From: Ooceraea biroi
Taxonomy: Eukaryota; Arthropoda; Insecta; Hymenoptera; Formicidae
NCBI RefSeq assembly: GCF_003672135.1
Contig: NC_039510.1
Coordinates: 13,082,001-13,146,000 of the forward strand
Length of the DNA stretch: 64,000 nucleotides
Direction: 5' to 3'
Shown here: positions 51,936-60,120 of the stretch, piece after piece
Numbering within the stretch: position 1 is the first letter of the stretch
Layout of the letters: each line of letters opens with the position of its first letter
Program-made: the position numbers and the translations under genes
The notes under the pieces: generated by a model
Told to the model about the DNA's origin: nothing
Databases searched by the model: none
Seen by the model: the letters and a program-made list of their open reading frames with translations, nothing else

Positions 51936-53199
51936 TAACATTTAAAGATCTTTAGGGACTCTAAATAAAATTAAACAGTTGCGCGCAGAAAATAACCACC
52001 GCCAAAATTAAACGCAACCAAAGTGGAACATACACTCCGCAGATCTATTTGATGAAATATTTTAATGCGCTCTGTGCCGCATGTCCTACTGTTTCCTGTC
52101 TGATCAAGTAAACTATTTTTTGAAAAAAAGATGAATTTTTCCTTATTCTGGTGATCAGAAATGGAACATGAAATGCAATGAAGTCTAAAGCTGCAATCAA
52201 CTGCGAGTTCAACGACGCAGCGCTCACGCGGAGGGTAAATTCGTCGAAATCCCAACCACCGTGAATATTTTATGCGACGGAATTTTACTCGGACATGGAA
52301 TTAAAAGCCACTTTTCAATTTAAACGTCGAAACGTTTGAAATATTCGCCCGGCGAATTTACCTCTCGCCCGATTTCAAAAATAATTCCCGCGAAGATTTA
52401 TATATGCGCGCACGTGCCGCGGGAAATGTATCGGTGCACTCCACGCGCGTCCCCTTCCGCTCGCCGGAATCAGCTCGCCGACCGAGAATAAGCAGATTAA
52501 AACGGAGCTTTTAACTCGAATGTGGAGAGTATCCCCTTGCTTGCGAGTGAAAAGGAAGAAAAAAATCACATCGCGGTTTCTGATTTTATCGCGCGCTGGA
52601 AAAATCCGCGATCAGCTCGCGAGCGCGGCAAACGTTTGACTTCGCTGGTGAAGTTAATTACAAGCCGAGTTACAGTTTAAGTATCGTCATGAGGCGAAAA
52701 GACGCCAGTAGGGCTGGCACAATGACTCGCGAGCGGTAACTGTAATGCCGTCATCATGCCTCCCGCACCGGTAATCAGCGTAATTCGCAAAGAGGAAATA
52801 CGGCTTTTTATCTCGCGCGTTCTCATCTCTGGTTTAAACTTCCGGCGAGACGAAATAGTTCTACACAAGACATCCCCTTGTATTTCATCGAATACCTTAT
52901 TCTTCCTTAATGAACATTACAGCGAGCTTTAATTCCCCTCATTACATATTTCGACGATGCACATTGTATGCAATTTTAATCCTCTTCGTCACGGAAAAGT
53001 TATTTAATATTGAGATATATTAATGTTCTCTTCTCGAAACTCATAAAATGTTGACATTAAAGTTTACCTTGTCACATTTGAATAAATCACAAATTTATAT
53101 GAAAACAAAACAACAGTTTTCGGAAAAGTGAATCAACCTATATACATACACGTTTATTTTATACATTGTACGCGAAATTCAACGCATGTACATTTAATA

Positions 53200-53201
53200 T
53201 A
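53200..53201. repeat. TA target-site duplication, left
   Basis: The dinucleotide TA directly precedes the first CAGGG of the transposon and is matched by TA after its last base. Removing the element and one TA leaves an uninterrupted AT-rich sequence, as expected for a Tc1/mariner insertion into TA. Confidence 0.88.
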
Positions 53202-53507
53202 CAGGGTGGGGCAATAACTATTACCACCTTAAATATCTTCGAATTTATAAGGTCCAGAGGAAAATTTATGTAATCAAAATTATACGGTACGAAGGGGGCT
53301 AACATATGGCGATAATAATTTTTGTCCTGGTGGAGGCGCTTCGAAGATATCAAGGTCACCTTCATTTTTTTTAATGGGTTCGGTATGTTTTTTTTTCCAT
53401 AATTTCATAGAGGAGCTTAAAACAAGTACGGAACTCATGACACAAAATTATTGAACAAGATTAAATGTAAATGAAAACGATAAAAAATACATTTTTTTAA
53501 ATGAAAC
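53202..53507 (+). repeat. Left terminal inverted repeat of the transposon (about 306 bp)
   Basis: This arm runs from CAGGGTGGGG to about 50 bases beyond the transposase stop codon. Its reverse complement recurs at 54857-55164 with few substitutions. The first 27 bases match with a single mismatch. Similarity fades near an AATGAAA stretch at the inner edge. An 11-bp inverted pair (ATATCTTCGAA at 53233-53243 and TTCGAAGATAT at 53340-53350) lies within the arm and could be transposase binding sites. A short open frame on the minus strand inside the arm also occurs in the other arm simply because the arms are copies of each other. I do not regard it as a gene. Confidence 0.9.
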
Positions 53508-53556
53508 TATGTTATTTTATTACGTGACGTTTTATCTCTTATTTTATTATTAATGT

Positions 53557-54617
53557 TTATAAAAGGTGTTCGAAGTGATGGCCAGTACTATCAATACAAC
53601 ACTGGATTCTTCTGATCACTGATTGGCTTGCTCTTCTAATAACGTCGGGAGCTATTGACGCACAGGCTTCAATGATCCGTTGTCGCATGATTTGAGGTGT
53701 AGTTGGTTCTTCTTTGTAGACCATGTCTTTTAGGGTTCCCCATAAAAAGAAATCCAGTGGTGTCAAGTCTGGTGAACGAGCTGGCCACCCTACAGGACCT
53801 CCACGCCCAATCCAGCGAGTTGCAAATTTTTCATTAAGTTTATTTCTCGCAACTAATGAAAAATCAGCAGGGCATCCATCATGCTGGTACCACATTGTTC
53901 GTCGTGTGATTAAAGGCAGGTCTTCTAATAAATGAACCAAGTTATGCTCTAGAAAATTGGCGTAGCTGTTGCCATTTAGATGTCCGTCGATAAAATAAGG
54001 ACCAATAATTTTGTTATCTATGGATACCACACCATACATTCAAAGACCATCGTCTCTGGTGTTCAATCTGCCGCAGCCAATGAGGATTTTCCACTGCCCA
54101 GAAATGCATATTATGTAAATTAACATTCCCGTGATTAGTAAATGTTGCCTCATCAGTAAATAACACTGTATCAAAAAATGAGTCATTGATTCGAATCTGT
54201 TGTTGAGCCCATTGGCAAAATTCAACACGATTTACAAAGTCCATTCCATGTAATGCTTGGTGAAGGCTGAGGTGATATGGATGGAATTTGTTAATGATGC
54301 AAGATGCGGAGTACGCTCCTCCGATTAATACCAGATTCTCGTTCAATTTGTCGCGAACTAATGTGCGGATTTTGAGCCACCATTGTGAGAACTCTAATTT
54401 CATTCCCTTCATTAGTTTTTCGCTTTTCACGCTCACTTTTACGTCTATTTAAGCTACCGGTTTGTCTAAGTTTATCACACACATTTTTAAATGTTCGACG
54501 CGAAGGCTGAGTGCGATTAGGATATCGTTCAGCGTATAAATTTTGCGCTCTCACTGAATTTTTTTGACATTCTCCATAAATGAGGATCATATCGACTTGT
54601 TCTTCAAATGAATACAT
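53557..54617 (-). pseudogene. Tc1/mariner-type transposase, DD41D, broken by two frameshifts
   Basis: A transposase of this type cuts and pastes its own element, binding the terminal repeats through an N-terminal helix-turn-helix region and cutting DNA with a DDE/D core. Reading starts at the ATG at 54615-54617 (MYSFEEQVDM). The first frame covers an N-terminal DNA-binding region with ISSRQIERESGINRRSV and stops at 54291-54293. A second frame continues through KFHPYHLSLHQALHG and contains the first catalytic aspartate in LFTDEATF (codon 54152-54154), then ends near 54014. The third frame holds the second aspartate in WYQHDG (53878-53880) and the third in SPDLTPLDFFLWG (53752-53754), with 41 residues between them. 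It stops at 53557. Each break looks like one extra base or two lost bases: the first about 54287-54300, the second about 54016-54035. Total length of about 350 codons is normal for the family. All three catalytic aspartates survive, but the frame is not translatable, so this copy cannot make an active enzyme. Confidence 0.93.
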
Positions 54618-54745
54618 CTTGCACGATTGACTTATCTATCGATACTACTTTTTATGTTTATCTTATCCTGTGAACTTATTAAGATGGCCTTCAAAGGGTC
54701 TTTGTTTTCATTGAAATAAGTTTACGTCACTATTTATTTTCATCG

Positions 54746-54852
54746 ATGTATCCGTTTGAAGAACAAGTTGATCCTCATTTATGAGGAATGTCAAAATCAA
54801 AACATTCCGACAAAACATACTAATAAAGCGTCATTTCGTACATCTTTTAAAC
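54746..54852 (+). pseudogene. Inverted, truncated remnant of the transposase 5' coding end
   Basis: On the plus strand an ATG at 54746 opens MYPFEEQVD, nearly identical to the MYSFEEQVDM that starts the minus-strand transposase at 54617. The next bases also match, after a loss of about four bases. A more diverged stretch follows (around PTKHTNKASFRTSFK) that resembles the region PNRTQPSRRTFKN of the main copy with an internal deletion. All later coding sequence is absent, and the right terminal repeat follows at once. The two starts face away from each other across 128 bp. I infer a head-to-head rearrangement or an inverted duplication within the element. It cannot encode a protein. Confidence 0.8.
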
Positions 54853-54856
54853 GTAA

Positions 54857-55164
54857 ATTTCATTTAATATAAAAATGTATTTTTTATCGTTTTCATTTAC
54901 ATTTAATCTTGTTCAATAATTTTGTGTCATGAGTTCCGTACTTGTTTTAAGCTCCTCTATAAAATTGTGGAAAAAAAACATACCGAACCTATTAAAAAAA
55001 ATGAAGGTGACCTTGATATCTTCAAAGCGCCTCCACCAGGACAAAAATTATTATCGCCATATGTTAGCCCCTTTCGTACCGTATAATTTTGATTACATAA
55101 ATTTTCCTCTGGACCTTATAAATTCGAAGATATTTAAGGTGGTAATAGTTATTGCCTCACCCTG
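54857..55164 (-). repeat. Right terminal inverted repeat of the transposon (about 308 bp)
   Basis: This is the inverted counterpart of the left arm and ends with CACCCTG at the TA duplication. It lies immediately beside an inverted remnant of the transposase start (54746-54852). By contrast, the left arm lies beside the transposase stop. One of the two internal 11-mers has a single change here (TTTGAAGATAT in place of TTCGAAGATAT). The inner boundary is approximate because it falls in A/T-rich sequence. Confidence 0.88.
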
Positions 55165-55166
55165 TA
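55165..55166. repeat. TA target-site duplication, right
   Basis: This TA directly follows the terminal CCCTG of the transposon and is the partner of the TA at the left end. Together they fix the element boundaries to the base. Confidence 0.88.
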
Positions 55167-57201
55167 TAATAAGATTGCATTGTGTAGATACGCTCGTGGA
55201 ATTTAATTAACTGTCAAATCTCTTTTCAACGTTTCCAAGCCGAAATTCCCTCCCTTACGAATGACTGATTTCGGGAATAATTTTCGGTAATTCGTCCACA
55301 TGTCCAGCTCCATAAAGAATCGATAATGGAGCAAGATCAAAGTGGACCCCAGGTAGTTGATGATCCCAATGTGAGAGAAATGGACATATCGCTGTTGCGT
55401 GTCGTCACTTCGCACCACATAAAGAACAGTGTACGCACGTGCATGTGCGTGCTCGCAGCTGCGGTGCGTTGCAAAGCGTGTTTAGGCGGGCGACGAAGCA
55501 CTCGTTAATGACATAATGACCCATGATCACGCGTGATGTCCCGTCGAGGAACGCGAGAGATCCGTTGGTTCGTTCGATGACTGTTATTGAACACAAAGAA
55601 AACTCGTTAAACGACCACGCGAATTCTCGAATCACCCAAAGCGTCCGATTTTGCTTGTGCGGAGGCTGAGCGATGCGTTCTGCGACGATCGATGAGGTAA
55701 AATTGTTGATTTTCGTTAAATTAGCGAGTATCGGAGTCGTTGAGTCGTCTGTGAATTGCAGAGAGCATCGCGAATATCGCAAATTGAGTTCTTTTTATTA
55801 CTCCTTGAAATTCAATAGATGTCAAAGTGATGGTGTTATAATCAAAAGTAAAATTTTCAGACGTTTAATATTATCTTGTAAAAAAATTATGTTGTAAATA
55901 TTAAATTATGATGTAAAATACGTTTAGAGTGTTAAGGGCTCTCTAATCATATTTTACATAATCAATATCCTTACTCTATTTCAAGTCCGAGTGCGATATG
56001 ATGTTTTCCTTAATCGTTTCCTTAGAAATCGCGAAATGTTGCGGGAAATAAATCTCCTGAAGCGAGCGATAATGGTAGCGAAGGCGCTATTCTTTGCGCA
56101 AAACGAACTCACGAAGGCACGATAAAAATATTCATTTTTCGATGGAATACTTTGTGTCTGCGCTACGGCCTAAAAATTGTCGTCGAAGCGAGAGCGTGCC
56201 GCTCGTAAAATCACGCGCGCGGAGTTAAACACACGTCGGCAGCAATTACTTTCGGCGCCACGGAGAGGAGGATATTTTACGAGGTCGGCGAACGAGGCAC
56301 GGCACGACTCGTCCAGAAACGCGAGATCCAAGCGAGAAGACGAAAATCGTTGTACTCAATGGAGAAGAGGCAATGGTGTAGCTAGAACTTTTTGGCTGTT
56401 ATGCAAAATTTATTGACCCAGACAAAGAGGAAGTAACGGAAATGTTCTGAACCGAAGCATTTGCAATCTATATTTTATATTTTATTATATAGCCAGCTAC
56501 ATTGCTGGAAAAAAAGAATCGCCAGATGAGAAGAAGATAGCGAGATTCTTGCATTTCATATCACATCGTTCAGAATTCTCTGTTGTTTCCTGCTTATCTC
56601 TGTCCATCCTTAACTCGCTTTCGATAAATAATTTCCCTCGTCGCCAGGGCCGAACAATTATTTTCGTACATCCGTCCGAAGGTCGATCGCCTTGAAACTC
56701 GCGAGACAGTAAGTGCAAGAAGAACACAATGCAACACGCAAAAATAAATGCAGCGATCTGCGAAGAAATATATATATAGCGCAAGTATAAAACTCTAAAT
56801 TACACTGACATGGAGAGAAGCAAAAAATTCTTGTGCAACAATAAAAATAATCGCATTGCAATAATCACGCGGTTTACTAATCATTAAAACAATTTCAAGC
56901 TATCGCTTTCAAATACTGCAAATTTAATTTTAAGAAAAAAAGAACAGAGAAATATGATTATTTACAACTCGTGTCGCGTTGCAAAATCCAGAATCAGCCT
57001 CATTATTATGAAAAATATGATGCTCGATGATGTACAAATAAAAATACCGTTCCGATACCGCATTGGAACAAGATAAAATTCCCAAAAAAGATTAGTCGGA
57101 AAATCTGGGTCAAGTATTGACAGTTGTGTGCAGCAACTCTCGCCACGCGGGCGTCGTTTCCGAGTTCGTTAGCCCGCGCTTAACGATCTATCGCTCTCAC
57201 A

Positions 57202-57229
57202 CTGCTGCTACTGTTGCTGCTGCTGCTGA
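57202..57229 (+). repeat. (CTG)n-rich trinucleotide repeat
   Basis: CTG units with CTA and TTG variants. In a frame it would give a short Leu, Ala or Cys run, but no gene is evident. Confidence 0.88.
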
Positions 57230-58535
57230 TATATATCCGCTGGACCAAGACCCGGATGTACGGGAATAGCGCGAAATTCGGCGCGCGTGTCTGAGTGCGT
57301 GAAAGAGGCGTGCAGCAACAAAAGCACGAAGCCGGCGAGGGCTTCCCGTCGGAGACGGGGGTGACGAAGGGGAGAACTCGTGGAGGGATGGAGCAGACGG
57401 CGAGACTTGGCACTCGGCCAGGCAGAACGAAGCCAATTTCACTTTCGATTCCGTTGCACCACGCATGGCGAGATGGCCACCTGTGCAAATTGGATCGCGC
57501 GATCGCGAGCAATATAAACGCCGGCACATCGACTTTTCGCGTCGAGTGTGGGAATCCGCCCTGCGATTTTCGAACGTTTTGTCGCTATTAGCAATCCGGC
57601 TTCTCCAAAATAGACACTCGATAGTCTATTTTTAAAAGTATCCACTCAATTATATCCAGCAGAGAGGACCATCTTAAATTATTCGGCTGGACATCGTTCT
57701 GCTTGTTGATGAACGTTGCGACGATTGTTCAAGAATTTCGTGAGAACTAACGCAAGCTTTGCGACGAAATACTGCACAAAAAGCAGAAAGGGCTACTTTT
57801 TTCGAGAAGCAATAAGCCGGGGACCTTGAGACGACGAGATCACCAGAGATCACGCGTCCCCTGGCAATGTGGTACCTGTCCAGCGGGCACCACCTGCTGG
57901 CAGCCAGCAACCACCGTTCGTCCGTCAGGTTGCACCTGCGTGTCTGTGCACCCTTACGCGATTCACGCAGCGGGCGTGCACGCTGGAATTCAGTGACGAA
58001 CAGCTGCGACGGGAAACCAGCCTTCGGTTGATTCGCTTCATTATGCAACAGGCGGGGAAGAAAGGGGAGCGAGGGAATGTGCGCGCGCGACCGGTAGGTG
58101 CCATTTAAATCGATTGTCCCGTGTATCCCACGGGAACGCGCGCGTGAATTTGAGGGTGAAAAAAGGTTTCCAATTTCAGAGCTGTTCCAACAATTAAAAT
58201 GCAAAATGATGGTCTGCATTCTGTGCGAAAGTCATAATACTTGAATCAGAAAACGGAAAAGATAACGGATTCACGTCGAGCAACATTGTATTGCTCCAGC
58301 AGACGCTTACACTTTTAATAAAAGTTGGAAAAATCTGAATATCTTTTTAGTCCACCCCTCATCAATCTTGCTTCGGTTCGAAAAAAGGTGACATAGCCCC
58401 TTGCATCGTACGTATAGTACCACGAAACAGCGTCAAAGTGGCCTGTGCTCACGCGAATGTCAGCGCACATGAATCTTCATCTCCTATTTCGGTCCTTCTT
58501 TGTGGACCACGCGAAAGCTTAGAACGGAGTATGTG

Positions 58536-58576
58536 CTTCTCTCTCTTTCCTTTTTCTCTCTTTCTCTTTCTCTTTC
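58536..58576 (+). repeat. (CT)n-rich tract
   Basis: TTCTCTCTCTTTCC and TTTCTC units, about 40 bases, flanked by CpG-rich DNA. Confidence 0.88.
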
Positions 58577-59841
58577 ACGAGAGCAAGGGCGTGCCGCGAC
58601 TGGATCGTTCCTCGTGTCGTATATTTCCCCGGTCCCGGTCTGCTCTGCAACGATCGATCCTTTCTCCGGAAACGGATTGCCCCCTCATCCGTCTTCCAAG
58701 TCGTAACGTCACTTAAATAAGAGAGGAGGATCAAGGCCGCGCCCTGGTGGAAAAAGCCCGCCGGGAAATGGCCGAGCGTCTCATCTCTCTTTTTCCCCGC
58801 TTATCCGTCTGCTTTTTCCACGTTTCGCTTCTTTCGACGAGCGCTTTCTTACCGCAGCGGCAGTGAGATACGTGATGTTTAATCCATGTACGAGCATCTT
58901 CTGTCTGGAGAATCACGAGATGTACGCCGATGGAATGTAGAAATGATGACAGCTCTCTCCACTTTTCCACGAACGCGCATTTTTCACTAGAAAAGGCTCG
59001 TTAGAAATGTTGGAAAAGAGGTATCTTTTAAATCCTGTGCAACTTGAAGTTTTGACAAAAATAAGTAAAGTTTATTGTATGCGCGATAAGCATTTTCCTA
59101 ATAATAGGATGATTCTCGGATTTACTTTGAAAGTCTAAAGTTCCGAACTTAGTCGCGTAAACGTTTCAGCGAAAATAGAGGAACTAAAACTTCTGAAACG
59201 TCTACATTAAAGTTAGATTTACAAACAGATGAAAGATGCGTACATATGCAACTTCATTGTAATCTCAATGATGGAGATTTGTTGACTCGAGAACAACGAC
59301 ATGCTTCACATGAGGAAGAATGGGGAACTTTGAATAATGGCTTCTCCTGCTGGCCGCAATTAACAGATCTTTCCGGATTAGTGCGGGCAGACCCTTTGTG
59401 AGGTTCGGCTTTGACGGCGAGCAACAGGGGAAAGAGGAACTTAACGAGAAAAGTCATCGGAACTGCTTCGCGCGCTATCGAAAAAGCTTCGCGCCGCCCG
59501 TCGGGCACGCGCTGTCTTTACAGGAGTTCGAGTTGCTAATGCAGAAACTTTCGTCGGAGTGCGCGGGAAGCGAGGGTGAAGGAGAAAATAAACCGTAGTA
59601 CGTGCAGCATTCCTTGAGGACGTTCTCCGCGGGCGAGAGGAGATCAGGAGAACCGGGACAGAAAGACCCGAGACAAAGAGCAAGGGAGAAAGGGCGCACG
59701 AGATGAAAGGCGGGGCAGATGAAAGGAAGGAGATGGAGAAATGTTTTAGAAGATCGGTAAGAAAGTTTGCGCCGCATCTCCTCGATGTATCTCGAGATAG
59801 GAAGGGAAACTGCACGCAGCTAAACTCCAGAACGCGATGAA

Positions 59842-59844
<3 letters not shown>

Positions 59845-59876
<32 letters not shown>
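59845..59876 (+). repeat. (GA)n microsatellite
   Basis: An uninterrupted GA run of about 32 bases, the longest pure GA repeat in the window. It explains the leucine/serine run in the overlapping minus-strand open frame. Confidence 0.95.
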
Positions 59877-59880
<4 letters not shown>

Positions 59881-60120
59881 GGATAAGTGAGTGAGATCGA
59901 GCTTGATAAATATGCAGCGAAATTCTTCTTTTATCTCCGCATAAAGAACCACTACATTGAACACTACGATTGAGGAATCGTGACCACTGAATTCCGGCAA
60001 CGGTGGTTCTCTCAAAATATCGAATCGACCCTTGGCGCTTTGTGAGGCGACCCGCAGCGGGTGGCGGTGTCACTGACCCGTATTCCCATTCTTGGTGTCC
60101 CTTGACTGAGACTAAGACCA

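Larger units (their letters stand above)
48461..53199. other. No gene seen: CpG-rich blocks alternating with AT-rich DNA, up to the transposon
   Basis: CpG-rich parts at 48480-48850, 49380-50400 and 52370-52850 alternate with AT-rich ones (48960-49370, 50550-50830, 51940-52200, 52860-53199). The simple repeats are an AT run (49104-49127), a GA-rich tract (about 51038-51066) and a CT tract (51367-51399). A TATA-like TATATAAAAG at about 50502-50511 has no initiator at a fitting distance. Open frames do not exceed 122 codons and show nothing recognisable. Confidence 0.55.
53202..55164 (-). mobile_element. Tc1/mariner-superfamily DNA transposon, DD41D type, long terminal inverted repeats, inactive copy
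   Basis: The element begins CAGGGTGGGGCAATAAC and ends with the reverse complement of CAGGGTGAGGCAATAAC. It sits between two TA dinucleotides, the target-site duplication typical of Tc1/mariner elements. Both ends are inverted repeats of about 305 bp. The interior carries one transposase reading on the minus strand, broken by two frameshifts, and an inverted remnant of the transposase start near the right end. The 1963-bp length is a little above the 1.3-1.7 kb usual for this superfamily, mostly because of the long inverted repeats. In the first 230 bases or so the two ends differ at only about eight positions by eye, so insertion or repeat homogenisation looks fairly recent. It is the only transposon I recognise in the window. 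DD41D elements (rosa/visitor-like) are known in insects; assignment to that family rests on the aspartate spacing only. Confidence 0.93.
55167..60120. other. No gene seen: mixed DNA right of the transposon
   Basis: CpG-richer pieces at 55290-55700, 57120-58140 and 59380-60120 alternate with AT-rich ones (55700-56000, 56740-57110, 58170-58370, 59000-59300). A CTG trinucleotide run lies at 57202-57229, palindrome ATCACGCGTGAT at 55526-55537, and a short hairpin at 58117-58135. The 226-codon minus-strand frame at 59441-60121 is the longest in the window, but it runs through a GA microsatellite and serine/leucine-rich low complexity with no domain, so I do not call it. Confidence 0.5.

Noticed and set aside
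53159..53365. Minus-strand open frame of 68 codons beginning MKVTLISSKRL, matched by a plus-strand frame at 54929-55210
   Set aside because: Both lie inside the transposon's terminal inverted repeats. They match because the arms are copies, not because a protein is conserved.
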